Source of the DNA: Pantoea rwandensis | GTDB taxonomy: Bacteria > Pseudomonadota > Gammaproteobacteria > Enterobacterales > Enterobacteriaceae | Reading direction: 5' to 3' | NCBI RefSeq assembly: GCF_000759475.1 | Contig: NZ_CP009454.1 | Coordinates: 3,906,001-3,970,000 of the forward strand | Length of the DNA: 64,000 bases | Shown here: piece by piece, positions 28,874 through 39,152 of the stretch | How positions within the stretch are numbered: position 1 is the stretch's first letter | Layout: each line of letters opens with the position of its first letter | The notes under the pieces: generated by a model | The model's database searches: none | What the model saw: the letters and a program-made list of their open reading frames with translations, nothing else | What the model was told of the DNA's origin: nothing | Translations under genes and position numbers: made by a program

Positions 28874-29668
28874 ATGAAACCGACAACCATCACCCATCTA
28901 CGCCAGCTCAAAGCCAGTGGCCGCAAATTTGCTACCCTGACGGCCTACGATTTTAGCTTTGCCCGCCTGTTTGCCGATGAAGGCATTCAGGTGATGCTGA
29001 TTGGCGACTCCCTTGGCATGACCGTGCAAGGCCATGAAACCACATTACCTGTCACCGTGGCGGATATCGCTTATCACACCGCTGCCGTGCGCCGTGGCGC
29101 GCCGAATGCGCTGGTGATGGCCGACCTGCCGTTTATGAGTTACGCCACACCGCAGCAAACCTTTGATAACGCCGCTCAACTGATGCGTGCCGGTGCCAAC
29201 ATGGTGAAGCTGGAAGGCGGTGAATGGCTGGCAGACACCGTGCGTATGCTCACCGAGCGCGCCGTGCCGGTCTGTGGTCATCTGGGCCTGACGCCGCAGT
29301 CAGTGAACATCTTTGGCGGCTACAAGGTGCAGGGCCGTGATGAAGCGGGCGCTGAGCGTTTGCTGGCCGATGCACTGGCGCTGGAAGCCGCTGGAGCACA
29401 ATTGATGGTGCTGGAGTGTGTGCCGGTGGCGCTGGCAGATCGCATCACCAAAGCGTTGAGCATTCCGGTCATCGGTATTGGTGCGGGTAACGTCACCGAT
29501 GGACAGATTCTGGTGATGCACGATGCCTTTGGTATTACCGGCGGTCATATTCCAAAATTTGCCAAAAATTTCCTCGCGGAAACCGGCGACATTCGCGCGG
29601 CAATTCGCCAGTATATTGCCGACGTTGAGGCGGGCATCTACCCTGCCGCCGAACACAGTTTCCAGTAA
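28874..29668 (+). CDS. panB: 3-methyl-2-oxobutanoate hydroxymethyltransferase PanB
   Basis: PanB makes ketopantoate from alpha-ketoisovalerate and methylene-tetrahydrofolate, the first committed step to pantothenate and coenzyme A. The 264 residues match E. coli. Visible motifs are [34 protein letters not shown] with the magnesium-binding Asp, [17 protein letters not shown], and [10 protein letters not shown] with the GGYKVQGR loop. TGGAG lies before the ATG. panC follows after 15 bases. Confidence 0.98.
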   Translation: MKPTTITHLRQLKASGRKFATLTAYDFSFARLFADEGIQVMLIGDSLGMTVQGHETTLPVTVADIAYHTAAVRRGAPNALVMADLPFMSYATPQQTFDNAAQLMRAGANMVKLEGGEWLADTVRMLTERAVPVCGHLGLTPQSVNIFGGYKVQGRDEAGAERLLADALALEAAGAQLMVLECVPVALADRITKALSIPVIGIGAGNVTDGQILVMHDAFGITGGHIPKFAKNFLAETGDIRAAIRQYIADVEAGIYPAAEHSFQ

Positions 29669-29683
29669 ATCAGGAGATTTGCA

Positions 29684-30538
29684 GTGCTGATTATTGAATC
29701 GCTGCCGATGCTGCGCCGAGAAATTCGTCGCTGGCGGCAGGAAGGCAAACGTATCGCGCTGGTGCCCACCATGGGTAACCTGCATGACGGCCACCTGACG
29801 TTGGTGGATGAAGCGCGCGAGCGAGCCGATATCGTGGTGGTCTCGATTTTCGTCAACCCGATGCAGTTTGAACGCGCCGATGACCTGGCGCGCTATCCTC
29901 GCACCTTACAGGATGATTGCGAAAAGCTTAATCGCCACAGCGTCGATTTGGTATTTGCCCCTGCGCCAGCGGATGTTTATCCCAAAGGGCTGGATAGCCA
30001 AACCTTCGTTGAAGTCCCCGGGTTATCATCACTGCTGGAAGGTGCCAGCCGCCCTGGTCACTTCCGCGGTGTTTCCACCATCGTGAGTAAACTGTTCAAT
30101 CTGGTGCAGCCCGATATCGCCTGTTTTGGCGAGAAGGATTTCCAGCAGCTAGCCATTATTCGCAAGATGGTGGCTGATATGGGCTTCGATATCGAGATTG
30201 TTGGTGTACCGACCGTGCGCGCGCAAGATGGTTTGGCATTGAGTTCACGTAACGGCTACCTCACCAGCGAAGAGCGCGCGATCGCCGCCGGTCTGAGCCA
30301 GGTGATGAACAGCATGGCCGAGCGTCTGAATAACGGCGAGCGCCATGTCGAAGAGATTATCGAAACGGCCGAGGCCGCATTGCGTGAGAAAGGTTTCCGC
30401 CCTGATGGCCTGGCCATTTGCGATGCCGACAATCTGCAGCCGCTGACGGTAGATAGCCAGCGCGCCGTCATTCTGATGGCCGCCTGGCTGGGCAATGCGC
30501 GCCTGATCGATAATCAGCAAGTGGATCTGACGGAGTAA
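29684..30538 (+). CDS. panC: Pantothenate synthetase PanC
   Basis: PanC joins pantoate and beta-alanine with ATP to give pantothenate. The 284-residue product shows the nucleotidyl-transferase HIGH-type motif in [18 protein letters not shown], then [36 protein letters not shown] and ALSSRNGYL (the KMSKS equivalent). The start is a GTG ([10 protein letters not shown]) after a CAGGAG site, and the N-terminus aligns with E. coli. It lies between panB and panD, 39 bases before panD. Confidence 0.98.
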   Translation: MLIIESLPMLRREIRRWRQEGKRIALVPTMGNLHDGHLTLVDEARERADIVVVSIFVNPMQFERADDLARYPRTLQDDCEKLNRHSVDLVFAPAPADVYPKGLDSQTFVEVPGLSSLLEGASRPGHFRGVSTIVSKLFNLVQPDIACFGEKDFQQLAIIRKMVADMGFDIEIVGVPTVRAQDGLALSSRNGYLTSEERAIAAGLSQVMNSMAERLNNGERHVEEIIETAEAALREKGFRPDGLAICDADNLQPLTVDSQRAVILMAAWLGNARLIDNQQVDLTE

Positions 30539-30577
30539 TCTCCGTCGTTTAATCGCAGCTTAACAAGGTTATTCGTT

Positions 30578-30958
30578 ATGATTCGTACCGTGTTACAGGG
30601 CAAACTGCACCGCGTGAAAGTCACTCAGGCAGATTTGCACTACGAAGGCTCCTGCGCCATCGACCAGGATTTTCTTGATGCGTCCGGCATTCTGCAATAC
30701 GAAGCCATCGACATTTATAACGTCACCAACGGTCAGCGCTTCTCGACCTACGCGATTGCCGCTGAGCGTGGATCGAAGATCATCTCCGTCAACGGTGCCG
30801 CCGCCCGTTGTGCCTGTGAAGGTGACATCATGATCATCTGCTCGTATGTGCAGGTGGAAGATGAAGTCGCCCGTAGCTGGCAGCCCAAAGTCGCTTATTT
30901 CGAAGGGGACAACGACATGAAACGCATCGCCAAAGCGTTGCCGGTTCAGGTGGCTTGA
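30578..30958 (+). CDS. panD: Aspartate 1-decarboxylase proenzyme PanD
   Basis: PanD makes beta-alanine from aspartate and supplies PanC. The 126-residue proenzyme self-cleaves between Gly24 and Ser25 (HYEGSCAID) to form the pyruvoyl group. Tyr58 and Lys9 regions are conserved ([35 protein letters not shown]). With panB and panC directly upstream and no gene between, the complete panBCD unit is present; E. coli has other genes between panC and panD. A strong hairpin terminates the unit. Confidence 0.98.
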   Translation: MIRTVLQGKLHRVKVTQADLHYEGSCAIDQDFLDASGILQYEAIDIYNVTNGQRFSTYAIAAERGSKIISVNGAAARCACEGDIMIICSYVQVEDEVARSWQPKVAYFEGDNDMKRIAKALPVQVA

Positions 30959-30962
30959 TACA

Positions 30963-30987
30963 ACGGGGGCCATTAGGCCGCCCCCGT
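30963..30987. terminator. GC-rich hairpin between panD and yadH
   Basis: The stem ACGGGGG/CCCCCGT (30963-30969 with 30981-30987) closes a loop containing CCATTAGG. It sits in the 34-bp gap between convergent panD and yadH, so it can end both transcripts, although only AAAACTT follows. Confidence 0.7.
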
Positions 30988-30992
30988 AAAAC

Positions 30993-31763
30993 TTAAGTAC
31001 GCAATCCGCGACCGCGCTGAATCAACGCATACACCAGTACGTAAAACACCACGATAAAGGCAATCAGCACTGACAGGGTAAACACCAGCGGCACATCATT
31101 GATGCCGAGGAAACCGTAGCGGAATCCACTGATCATATATACCACCGGGTTCAGTTTCGACACCGCCTGCCAGAACGGCGGCAGCAGCGTCAGCGAATAG
31201 AACACGCCTCCGAGATAGGTTAACGGCGTCAGCACGAAGGTGGGGATCAAGCTGATATCGTCAAAGGTACGCGCAAACACCGCATTCAGCAGGCCAGCCA
31301 GCGAGAACAGAATCGCAGTCAGCAACAGCGTCAGGGCCACCATTGACCAGGAATGCACGTGGAACGGCACAAAGAACAGTGAAATTGCTGTCACCAGAAT
31401 GCCGACGCACACACCACGCGCCACACCACCACCGACATAACCAGCGATAATGATGTGCGTGGGCACCGGCGCCACCAGCAGCTCTTCAATATTACGCTGG
31501 AATTTAGCGCTGAAGAACGAAGAGGCCACGTTGGCGTAAGCGTTAGTGATCACCGCCATCATGATCAGGCCCGGCACGATGAACTGCATATAGCTGAAGC
31601 CATGCATATCGCCGATGCGTGAACCAATCAGATTACCGAAGATGATGAAATAGAGCGTCATGGTGATCACCGGTGGCACCAGCGTCTGAATCCAGATGCG
31701 GGCAAAACGGTTGATCTCCTTGGCCCAGATACTCTTAAGCGCCACCCAGTATAAATGTGTCAT
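30993..31763 (-). CDS. yadH: ABC-2 type exporter permease YadH
   Basis: The 256-residue membrane protein has six predicted membrane segments and the ABC-2 signature region near 130-200 (LTPLTYLGGVFYSLTLLPPFW, then LNPVVYMISGFRYGFLG). It pairs with YadG, and the two genes overlap by four bases. The substrate is not established for the family. Start (MTHLYWVALKSIWAKEINRF) and length are as in E. coli YadH. Confidence 0.96.
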   Translation of the reverse strand: MTHLYWVALKSIWAKEINRFARIWIQTLVPPVITMTLYFIIFGNLIGSRIGDMHGFSYMQFIVPGLIMMAVITNAYANVASSFFSAKFQRNIEELLVAPVPTHIIIAGYVGGGVARGVCVGILVTAISLFFVPFHVHSWSMVALTLLLTAILFSLAGLLNAVFARTFDDISLIPTFVLTPLTYLGGVFYSLTLLPPFWQAVSKLNPVVYMISGFRYGFLGINDVPLVFTLSVLIAFIVVFYVLVYALIQRGRGLRT

Positions 31764-32683
31764 GCTTTCACTCCTTTACCCTGGGTCAGGCTGACGAACA
31801 GCTCTTCAAGGCGGTTCGCTTTGTTACGCATACTCAGCACCTGCACGCCCTGCGCACTCAGCTGGCTGAACACGCTGTTGAGCCCCTGCTCACGCATCAC
31901 TTCCACTTCCAGCGTAGAGGTATCCACCAGACGATACTGGAAGCCTTCCAGCTGCGGCAGCGGGCTGCGCGGCGCCAGATCGAGGATGAAGGTTTCCGAT
32001 TGCAGCTTCGACAGCAGGCCTTTCATCGAGGTGTTTTCCACCAGCTCACCGCTCTGAATAATGCCGATATTGCGGCACAGCATTTCTGCCTCTTCCAGGT
32101 AGTGCGTGGTGAGAATAATGGTGGTGCCTTTGATGTTGAGATCTTTCAGGAAGGTCCACATTGAACGACGCAGTTCGATATCGACGCCTGCGGTCGGTTC
32201 ATCCAGAATCAGCAGTTTTGGCTCGTGCATCAGCGCACGGGCGATCATCAAACGGCGTTTCATCCCGCCCGACAGCATGCGTGCACGCTCGTTGCGTTTG
32301 CCCCATAGGTCGAGCTGGTTAAGGTATTTTTCCGCGCGCTTGTTGGCTTCAGCTCGCTCCACGCCGTAATAACCTGCCTGATTGACCACAATCTGCATCA
32401 CGGTTTCAAACGGGTTAAAGTTGAACTCTTGCGGAACCAGACCCAGCTGGCGTTTCGCATTGACCACGTCTTTTTCCAGGTCATAGCCAAACACCCGCAC
32501 GCTGCCGCCGGATTTATTCACCAGCGAACTGATGATGCCGATAGTGGTCGATTTACCCGCGCCGTTTGGCCCGAGCAGTGCGTAAAAATCGCCTGCCTCA
32601 ACGTTGAGATCAAGCTTCTTCAGCGCCTGAACGCCGCCGGGATAGGTTTTGGTGAGCCCGGAAAGTTCCAGTGCATAAGTCAT
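31760..32683 (-). CDS. yadG: ABC transporter ATP-binding protein YadG
   Basis: The 307-residue ATPase of the YadGH exporter carries Walker A GPNGAGKSTT (about 38-47), the signature MLSGGMKRRLMIARAL, Walker B LLILDEPTAGVD and the switch His in LTTHYLEEAEML. The C-terminal 90 residues are the extra domain typical of drug- and polysaccharide-type ABC-2 ATPases. Its ribosome site is weak (GGAT). yadH follows with an ATGA overlap. The can (carbonic anhydrase) gene that lies between this region and hpt in E. coli is absent. Confidence 0.96.
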   Translation of the reverse strand: MTYALELSGLTKTYPGGVQALKKLDLNVEAGDFYALLGPNGAGKSTTIGIISSLVNKSGGSVRVFGYDLEKDVVNAKRQLGLVPQEFNFNPFETVMQIVVNQAGYYGVERAEANKRAEKYLNQLDLWGKRNERARMLSGGMKRRLMIARALMHEPKLLILDEPTAGVDIELRRSMWTFLKDLNIKGTTIILTTHYLEEAEMLCRNIGIIQSGELVENTSMKGLLSKLQSETFILDLAPRSPLPQLEGFQYRLVDTSTLEVEVMREQGLNSVFSQLSAQGVQVLSMRNKANRLEELFVSLTQGKGVKA

Positions 32684-32849
32684 TGCGAATCCATACCCTG
32701 TTGTAGTGACATCAAAGCCCTATGAAATGATAGTGCGCTCACGCCGAGCATGCGGGGTTATTCAGAGATAACGAGTGAAAAATCAAAGATGAAGCGCTGA
32801 GCGATAACCCGCGACACTTTACCACTCTGCATGCGGCAGGGGAACGCAA

Positions 32850-32884
32850 GCGCAGCCCGTTAGTCAATGACTCGCGGGCTGCGC
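32850..32884. terminator. Hairpin downstream of hpt
   Basis: A perfect 10-bp stem GCGCAGCCCG/CGGGCTGCGC (32850-32859 with 32875-32884) with a 15-base loop lies in the yadG-hpt gap, 45 bases beyond the hpt stop. No clear T-run follows on the minus strand, so its role as the hpt terminator is likely but not certain. Confidence 0.55.
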
Positions 32885-32928
32885 ATCTTATCGCAGGCTG
32901 GCGGGATTAGCCTTGGAAGATTGTGCGG

Positions 32929-33465
32929 TTATTCACCGGTCGGGATAACTTTGCCAATATACGGCAGATGACGATAGCGCTGCGCGTAGTCGATACCAAA
33001 GCCGACCACGAACTCATCGGGAATGGTGAAGCCAACGTATTCCACGGTGACGTCCACTTCACGGCGCTCTGGCTTATCCAGCAAGGTGCAGATGGCCAGT
33101 GATTTTGGCTCGCGCAGGCGCAGGATCTCGCGCACTTTGCTCAGCGTATTGCCGGAATCGATGATGTCTTCCACGATCAGCACGTCTTTGCCGCGAATGT
33201 CCTCATCCAGATCTTTCAGGATTTTCACGTCGCGGGTCGATGACATACCGCTGCCATAGCTGGAGGCGGTCATAAAGTCGACTTCATGCGGGACATCGAT
33301 GGCACGGCAGAGATCGGCCATAAACATAAAGGAGCCACGCAGCAGACCCACCAACACCATTTCGCTGCCGCTGCTGCGGTAGTGTTCGCTAATCTGCTTG
33401 CCCAGTTCGGCAATACGGGTTGCAATCTCCTGCTCAGAGATCATCACGTCGACGGTGTGTTTCAT
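32929..33465 (-). CDS. hpt: Hypoxanthine phosphoribosyltransferase Hpt
   Basis: Hpt salvages hypoxanthine (and guanine weakly) to the nucleotide using PRPP. The 178 residues match E. coli. The PRPP-binding motif [14 protein letters not shown] is at about 100-113, [13 protein letters not shown] at about 40-52, and the flexible loop [16 protein letters not shown] at about 67-82. It is divergent from the PLP-enzyme gene. The gcd gene found next to hpt in E. coli is not present. Confidence 0.98.
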   Translation of the reverse strand: MKHTVDVMISEQEIATRIAELGKQISEHYRSSGSEMVLVGLLRGSFMFMADLCRAIDVPHEVDFMTASSYGSGMSSTRDVKILKDLDEDIRGKDVLIVEDIIDSGNTLSKVREILRLREPKSLAICTLLDKPERREVDVTVEYVGFTIPDEFVVGFGIDYAQRYRHLPYIGKVIPTGE

Positions 33466-33631
33466 TGCATTCGCCTGGTTAAGGTTTTCAGAAAGCCACG
33501 AAGTCTATCATAGTCGAACCAACCTCTAACGCCGCGCACAGAACGCAAACGATACCGTGGCAAAATTTATTGCGCTGACCTTAACTACAGAAAACCCACC
33601 CGCACTCTTACCGGTATTCTCTGGAGACCCT

Positions 33632-34921
33632 ATGGCCGCTTCATCCAGTAAAAAAACAAAGATTGGCACCCACGATCTGCATCCGGAAACGCAGATGCTT
33701 AATTACGGTTACGATCCGCGGCTATCGGAGGGCGCAGTCAAACCTCCTGTATTCCTGACTTCGACTTTTGTGTTCAACAGCGCCGAAGAGGGACAGGACT
33801 TTTTTGATTTCGTCGCCGGACGCAAGCAGCCGCCGGAGGGCAAGAGCGGTGGGCTGGTTTACTCACGCTTTAATCATCCCAACAGCGAGATTGTGGAAGA
33901 TCGGTTGGCCATCTATGAACAGGCAGAAAGTGCCGCGCTGTTCTCCTCCGGAATGTCGGCCATTGCGACCACGCTGCTGGCGTTTGCGCGGCCAGGTGAA
34001 GTGATTTTGCATTCACAACCACTGTACGGCGGCACTGAAACGTTGCTAAGCAAAACGCTGCACGATTTAGAGATTAAAGCCGTGGGCTTCAGCGATGGCA
34101 CCGATGAAGACAAAGTGTATGAAGCAGCCAAACTGGCGTGGCAGCGCGGTCGTGTAGCCCTGATTCTGATTGAGACGCCGGCCAACCCGACCAACAGCCT
34201 GGTGGATATTCAGCTGATGAAGCAGGTGGCAGATGTGATCACCCAGCAGCAAGGCTCGCGCCCGATTCTCGCCTGCGATAACACCTTGCTCGGCCCGCTG
34301 TTTCAACGCCCTTTGCAGCACGGTGCAGACTTGTCGCTCTACTCGCTCACCAAATATGTCGGCGGCCATTCGGATCTGATTGCCGGTGCGGTGCTGGGCA
34401 GCAAAGCGCTGGTGAGCAAGGTGCGATCGCTGCGCAGTGCCATCGGCACCCAGCTTGATCCGCACTCCAGTTGGATGATTGGACGATCGCTGGAAACGCT
34501 GTCGTTGAGGATGGAGAAAGCCGCCAGCAATGCAGATAAAGTCGCCGCGTTTTTACGCGATAACCCGCAGGTGGAAAAACTGCACTGGCTGCCCTATCTC
34601 GATGCGGATAGCTCCGCGGGAGAAACCTTCCAGCGACAATGCAGCGGCGCAGGTTCCACGTTCTCTTTTGATATCAAAGGTGGTCAGCCGGCAGCGTTTC
34701 GTTTTCTCAATGCCCTTGGGTTGTTTAAATTGGCCGTGAGCCTGGGCGGTACCGAATCACTCGCCAGCCATCCGGGCAGCACCACCCATTCCGGCGTGCC
34801 GCAGGAGGTACGCCAGCGTATTGGCATTACCGATGCCACGGTACGTTTATCGATTGGTATCGAACATGCTGATGATTTGATTGAGGATATCCGGCTGGCA
34901 CTGGAAGCGGCTCAGGCCTAA
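33632..34921 (+). CDS. Cystathionine gamma-synthase/methionine gamma-lyase family PLP enzyme
   Basis: The 429-residue protein belongs to the Cys/Met metabolism PLP family. It has [65 protein letters not shown], the PLP lysine in [20 protein letters not shown] and the C-terminal [20 protein letters not shown]. An insert with [12 protein letters not shown] before the YSR motif separates it from MetB and MetC. The reaction (gamma-synthase, beta-lyase or gamma-lyase) cannot be settled from sequence. The ATG at 33632 has TGGAG seven bases upstream; an earlier in-frame start at 33557 lacks one. It stands alone between hpt and cueO where E. coli has gcd. Confidence 0.88.
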   Translation: MAASSSKKTKIGTHDLHPETQMLNYGYDPRLSEGAVKPPVFLTSTFVFNSAEEGQDFFDFVAGRKQPPEGKSGGLVYSRFNHPNSEIVEDRLAIYEQAESAALFSSGMSAIATTLLAFARPGEVILHSQPLYGGTETLLSKTLHDLEIKAVGFSDGTDEDKVYEAAKLAWQRGRVALILIETPANPTNSLVDIQLMKQVADVITQQQGSRPILACDNTLLGPLFQRPLQHGADLSLYSLTKYVGGHSDLIAGAVLGSKALVSKVRSLRSAIGTQLDPHSSWMIGRSLETLSLRMEKAASNADKVAAFLRDNPQVEKLHWLPYLDADSSAGETFQRQCSGAGSTFSFDIKGGQPAAFRFLNALGLFKLAVSLGGTESLASHPGSTTHSGVPQEVRQRIGITDATVRLSIGIEHADDLIEDIRLALEAAQA

Positions 34922-34966
34922 TTACTTGCCCGGCACGCGCACTGAGTGAATGGCGGCGTGACCACG

Positions 34967-34996
34967 CATCGGACAGCAGGATAAGGCTGCCCGATG
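34967..34996. terminator. Hairpin between the PLP-enzyme gene and cueO
   Basis: CATCGGACAGC (34967-34977) pairs with GCTGCCCGATG (34986-34996) over ten pairs with one A/C mismatch and an 8-base loop, in the gap between convergent genes. No strong T-run is seen. Confidence 0.45.
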
Positions 34997-35105
34997 TCCA
35001 CGCTTGCACCCTGATGCTGAGCATTAAAATACGCCGCTTATGCCCTTGTGTTGCTCAATACCCTGCAGCGAAGCTGTTTTCGCTTCGCTGCTGTACGGCA
35101 ATCAC

Positions 35106-36728
35106 TTAGCCGACGGTAAAGCCCAGCATCATGCCGGTGTCTTCATGCTCCAGCAGATGACAATGCGCCATATAGGCGTTCTCCGCATTGGCAACGTAGT
35201 TAAAACGCACCAGCACTTCACTGCGCCAGCCGTTCACGCTCACCATATCTTTCCAGCCAGCACGATGCGGCGCTGGTGGCTTGCCGTTTTCTGACAGGAT
35301 GCGGAACTGGGTGCCATGAATGTGGAACGGATGCAGCATGGCGTCGCCCTCACCAGAAATGGTCCATTTTTCCAGCTTACCCAGTTCGGCATTGAACATT
35401 GGCTTGGTCATATTAAACGCCTGGCCGTTGATTTTATTGCCGTTATGGAAATCATAAGCCGCCGTTTTTCCGTGATCCATCGGCATGCTGCCATGGTCCA
35501 TCGTCATGGCGCCGCCGCTCATTTTCATGCTGCCATGATCCATCTGCATCGCCCCGCCCTTCGAGTCCATGCTGCCGTGATCCATTTTCATCCCGGCCAT
35601 GGCTTGATGACCGTAACGATCCATCAGCGCCTGCATGCCTTGTTGATCCAGCTGCGGATCCATCATCAGTTGTAGCCAGCGACTTTGCACGCCTTCCACT
35701 GATGGCAGCGGCGGCAGATCCACCAGCTTATCCGGCATAGAACCACTCGCCATCACGCGCAGTGGCAGAATTTGCACCAGCGGCAAGGGTTGATCAAAGG
35801 GGGCCAGCGTCATGCCCATCTGCGTGACTGGCAGCGTCACCATGTCGAAGGTTTTGCCGTCTGAGGTATCAATCATCACTTCGAAACGCTCGCCAGGCAG
35901 CAGCGGCAGGCTATCCACTTTTACCGGCTCGGCCAGCAAACCGCCATCGCTGGCAATCACGTACATCGGGCGCTTATCACTGGTGGCGATATCCAGCGAG
36001 CGGGCATTGCAGCCGTTCAACAGACGCAGTCGCAGCCAACCGCGTGGCACCGCTTGCTGCGGATACTGCACGCCGTTGGTTAACATCATGTCACCAAACC
36101 AGCCCACCGCCGCGCGCATGATGTCGAGTTGGTAATCGATTTTTGTGCCGTCCTGGGTCAGCTGTTTATCCTGGAAGATCAGCGGCACGTCATCTTCGCC
36201 CCACTGCATCGGCAGACGCAATTTGCCGGAATCCTCGTCCTCTAACAGCACCAATCCCGCCAGCCCCTGCGCCACCTGATAGCCGGTTTTGCCATGCTGA
36301 TGCGGATGGAACCAACAGGTGGCAGCCGGTTGATCGGGCGTAAAGGTCACCTGACGTGAAGCACCGGGCGCAATCAGTGCTTGCGGCCCACCATCGACAT
36401 CGCCAGGAATTTCCAGACCGTGCCAGTGCAGTGTCGTTGCTTCCGCCAGCCGATTATGAATATTCACCGTAACGGCTTTCTCGCGCGGCAACCGCAGTGC
36501 CGGGCCGAGCAGACTGCCGTTATAGCCCCACGTCGGGACGGATTTGCCGTTCCATTGGCTGGTGCCACTCATCGCGGTAAGCGTGTACGCTCCGCGTGCA
36601 TCGGGCTGCAAAATAGAGGGGATCGGTAACAGCGGGCGCGTAGCCGCCATTAATGAACGGCTCCACAACGGCAGCGCACCTGCCGCGCTGAGTGCGGCGG
36701 TCAACTTTAGAAAATGACGACGTTGCAT
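35106..36728 (-). CDS. cueO: Multicopper oxidase CueO (Tat-exported)
   Basis: CueO oxidises Cu(I) in the periplasm and protects against copper. The 540-residue protein (E. coli 516) starts with a Tat signal ([20 protein letters not shown]). The trinuclear copper motifs are HWHG, HPHQHG, HPFHIHG and [13 protein letters not shown], the last also carrying the type 1 copper ligands. The methionine-rich loop at about 370-420 is expanded into four MDHG units ([27 protein letters not shown]). The start is the ATG before QRRHFLK, not a more upstream in-frame codon. A CueR-type promoter lies directly upstream. Confidence 0.95.
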   Translation of the reverse strand: MQRRHFLKLTAALSAAGALPLWSRSLMAATRPLLPIPSILQPDARGAYTLTAMSGTSQWNGKSVPTWGYNGSLLGPALRLPREKAVTVNIHNRLAEATTLHWHGLEIPGDVDGGPQALIAPGASRQVTFTPDQPAATCWFHPHQHGKTGYQVAQGLAGLVLLEDEDSGKLRLPMQWGEDDVPLIFQDKQLTQDGTKIDYQLDIMRAAVGWFGDMMLTNGVQYPQQAVPRGWLRLRLLNGCNARSLDIATSDKRPMYVIASDGGLLAEPVKVDSLPLLPGERFEVMIDTSDGKTFDMVTLPVTQMGMTLAPFDQPLPLVQILPLRVMASGSMPDKLVDLPPLPSVEGVQSRWLQLMMDPQLDQQGMQALMDRYGHQAMAGMKMDHGSMDSKGGAMQMDHGSMKMSGGAMTMDHGSMPMDHGKTAAYDFHNGNKINGQAFNMTKPMFNAELGKLEKWTISGEGDAMLHPFHIHGTQFRILSENGKPPAPHRAGWKDMVSVNGWRSEVLVRFNYVANAENAYMAHCHLLEHEDTGMMLGFTVG

Positions 36729-36757
36729 ATTCTTATCCTTGTCGTGAATAAGGGCAC

Positions 36758-36788
36758 AGCGTAAACCTTTACCCTGCGGGAGGGTCAA
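36758..36788 (-). promoter_or_regulatory. CueR-type (MerR-family) promoter of cueO
   Basis: On the minus strand TTGACC (36783-36788) and TACGCT (36758-36763) are separated by exactly 19 bases, the overlong spacer that MerR-family activators require. The spacer holds CCTCCCGCAGGGTAAAGG, resembling the E. coli cueO site. The start codon is 30 bases downstream. Confidence 0.75.
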
Positions 36789-36905
36789 GCCCCTTAACAG
36801 AATGCGCTGATAAAAACTGTGGGAATGCCCCATTTGGGCAAATTTAGCGGAATCCCTGCAATAACTGTGCTAACGTCAATTCATTGCCCCTTGTTGAGAA
36901 TGATT

Positions 36906-37253
36906 ATGACGAAAAGCATCAAGATCCTGCTGCTGGCGGGACTCCTTGGCTTCTCCTCCACCAGTTTTGCCCTGAGCGAATCCGAAGCAGAAGATCTGGC
37001 CGATCTGACCGCGGTGTTTGTTTACCTGAAGAACGATTGTGGCTATCAGGATCTGCCCGATGCGCAAATTCGCAAAGCGCTGGTGTTTTTTGCCCAGCAG
37101 AACCGCTGGGATCTGAGTAATTACAGCAACTACAACATGAAGTCGCTCGGCGAAGAGAGTTACAAAGATTTGAGCGGTATCGCCATTACCAATGACAAGA
37201 AGTGTAAGTCGCTGGCGCGTGACTCGCTGAGTCTGCTCGCTTACGTCAAATAG
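36906..37253 (+). CDS. yacC: YacC family pilotin-like periplasmic protein
   Basis: The 115-residue product has a signal peptide (about 1-20, KILLLAGLLGFSSTSFA). Its small helical mature domain closely resembles E. coli YacC (ALSESEAEDLADLTAVFVYL, CGYQDLPDAQIRKALVFFAQ, LARDSLSLLAYVK at the end). The family resembles pilotins that escort secretins, but its own role is not established. Two cysteines (in NDCGYQ and KKCKSL) match those of pilotins. Two ATGs are possible (36900 and 36906); the second fits the E. coli length and the GAGA spacing. It is separated from speE by 108 bases. Confidence 0.93.
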   Translation: MTKSIKILLLAGLLGFSSTSFALSESEAEDLADLTAVFVYLKNDCGYQDLPDAQIRKALVFFAQQNRWDLSNYSNYNMKSLGEESYKDLSGIAITNDKKCKSLARDSLSLLAYVK

Positions 37254-37361
37254 CCCGCCATCCCGCTCTGCTGCTGAAGATTTGACCGTGCAACCACGGT
37301 CATATTTCGCTATGCTTTTTCCCCTAATTTCATGGCGATGACATTCGAGGAGAGCCCCATC

Positions 37362-38225
37362 ATGGCCCAGAATGAAATGTGGTATGAGACGCTTCATGCC
37401 GGATTTGGACAGTATTTCACGGTAGATAAACTGCTCTATCGCGACAAAACGGCGCATCAGGATCTGGTGATCTTTGAAAATGCCGCTTTTGGTCGTGTCA
37501 TGGCGCTGGACGGTGTGGTGCAAACCACCGAGCGCGATGAGTTCATCTACCACGAAATGATGACCCACGTGCCAATCCTGGCGCACGGCAAGGCGAAACG
37601 CGTGCTGATCATTGGCGGTGGCGATGGCGCCATGCTGCGCGAGGTCTCACGTCACCAAACGATTGAACAGATCACCATGGTTGAGATCGATGCCGGCGTG
37701 GTGAGTTTTTGCAAGACGTATCTGCCCAATCACAGCGCCGGTGCCTATGACGATCCGCGTCTGAACCTGGTGATTGATGATGGTGTGAATTACGTCACCC
37801 AGACGCAAGATAAGTTCGACGTCATTATTTCCGATTGCACCGATCCCATCGGTCCCGGCGAAAGTCTGTTTACCTCCGAATTCTATGCGGGCTGTAAACA
37901 GGCGCTAAATCCCGGCGGAATCTTTGTGGCACAGAACGGCGTCTGTTTCCTGCAGCAGGAAGAAGCGATCAACAGCCATCGCAAACTCAGCCACTACTTC
38001 TCTGACGTCAGCTTTTATCAGGCGGCGGTCCCCACCTATTACGGCGGTATCATGACGTTTGCCTGGGCAAGCGACAACGAGACACTACGCCAGTGGGATG
38101 CAGCCACCCTGCAATCACGCTTTGACGACGCTGGCCTGCGCTGCCGCTACTACAATCCCGCGATTCATGTCGGTAGCTTTGCCTTACCGCAATATCTGCT
38201 GAATGCCTTGTCGTGTGAGGAGTGA
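37362..38225 (+). CDS. speE: Polyamine aminopropyltransferase (spermidine synthase) SpeE
   Basis: SpeE transfers an aminopropyl group from decarboxylated S-adenosylmethionine to putrescine. The 287-residue product (E. coli 288) has the Rossmann-type motif [25 protein letters not shown], the gatekeeping loop [15 protein letters not shown] and [11 protein letters not shown]. The ATG at 37362 ([12 protein letters not shown]) has GAGGAG about ten bases upstream; earlier in-frame ATGs are less well placed. The last codons form the ribosome site of speD. Confidence 0.98.
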   Translation: MAQNEMWYETLHAGFGQYFTVDKLLYRDKTAHQDLVIFENAAFGRVMALDGVVQTTERDEFIYHEMMTHVPILAHGKAKRVLIIGGGDGAMLREVSRHQTIEQITMVEIDAGVVSFCKTYLPNHSAGAYDDPRLNLVIDDGVNYVTQTQDKFDVIISDCTDPIGPGESLFTSEFYAGCKQALNPGGIFVAQNGVCFLQQEEAINSHRKLSHYFSDVSFYQAAVPTYYGGIMTFAWASDNETLRQWDAATLQSRFDDAGLRCRYYNPAIHVGSFALPQYLLNALSCEE

Positions 38226-38230
38226 CGAAA

Positions 38231-39040
38231 TTGCAAAAGCTGAAACTACACGGCTTCAATAATCTGACGAAGAGCCTGAGTTTTTGTATTTACGATATTT
38301 GCTACGCTAACAGCGAAGCCGAACGTGATGGCTACATCGCCTATATTGATGAGCAATATAATGCGAATCGCCTCACCGAAATCCTGACTGAAACCTGCTC
38401 TATCATTGGTGCCAACGTGCTGAACATCGCGCGTCAGGATTATGAACCGCAGGGTGCCAGCGTCACGATTCTGGTCAGCGAAGAGCCGATCAACCCGCAG
38501 GATATCGACAAATCTGAGCATCCGGGTCCGCTCCCCAATTCGGTGGTGGCGCATCTGGATAAGAGCCATATTTGCGTGCACACCTATCCAGAAAGCCATC
38601 CTGAGGGGGGATTGTGCACCTTCCGCGCCGATATCGAAGTCTCCACCTGTGGCGTGATTTCGCCGCTTAAGGCACTGAATTATCTGATTCACCAACTGGA
38701 ATCTGACATCGTTACCATTGATTATCGTGTGCGTGGTTTTACCCGCGATGTGAATGGCCTAAAGCACTTTATCGATCACGAGATCAATTCGATTCAGAAC
38801 TTTATGTCCGAGGATATGAAGTCGATGTACGACATGGTGGATGTGAACGTCTATCAGGAAAATATCTTTCACACCAAGATGTTACTGAAGGAGTTTGACC
38901 TGAAATATTACCTGTTCAATACCAGGCCTGAAGAGCTCAGCCCGCAGGAGCACAAGCGCATCACCAATCTGCTGTGGAAAGAGATGCGTGAAATCTACTA
39001 CGGCCGCAATATTCCGGCGACGGGATTGAAGCTATCGTAG
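38231..39040 (+). CDS. speD: S-adenosylmethionine decarboxylase proenzyme SpeD (TTG start)
   Basis: SpeD makes decarboxylated SAM for SpeE. The proenzyme self-cleaves to form a pyruvoyl cofactor. With the TTG at 38231 as start, the cleavage bond in [13 protein letters not shown] falls at Lys111-Ser112, exactly the E. coli numbering, and the GAGGAG ribosome site is eight bases upstream. A GTG at 38222 lies against the ribosome site and is less likely. The product is 269 residues with a five-residue longer tail than E. coli. The speED order and near-overlap are conserved. Confidence 0.95.
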   Translation: MQKLKLHGFNNLTKSLSFCIYDICYANSEAERDGYIAYIDEQYNANRLTEILTETCSIIGANVLNIARQDYEPQGASVTILVSEEPINPQDIDKSEHPGPLPNSVVAHLDKSHICVHTYPESHPEGGLCTFRADIEVSTCGVISPLKALNYLIHQLESDIVTIDYRVRGFTRDVNGLKHFIDHEINSIQNFMSEDMKSMYDMVDVNVYQENIFHTKMLLKEFDLKYYLFNTRPEELSPQEHKRITNLLWKEMREIYYGRNIPATGLKLS

Positions 39041-39124
39041 TGGGCGGCGATTAACGCCCGATGCACAGCCTGCGCAAGCAAATGTCGTTGCAGGGCTAGC
39101 ACTGGGTTATATCTCTTGCTGAAG

Positions 39125-39144
39125 GGTCGCCATTGATGGCGACC
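39125..39144. repeat. Short GC-rich palindrome (REP-like), after speD
   Basis: GGTCGCCATTGATGGCGACC is a perfect 8-bp stem with a TTGA loop, in the gap between convergent speD and the DeoR-family gene. It shares the CGCCAT/ATGGCG core with the palindrome at 12434-12453 and may also act as a terminator. Confidence 0.65.
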
Positions 39145-39152
39145 TTGTTGCA

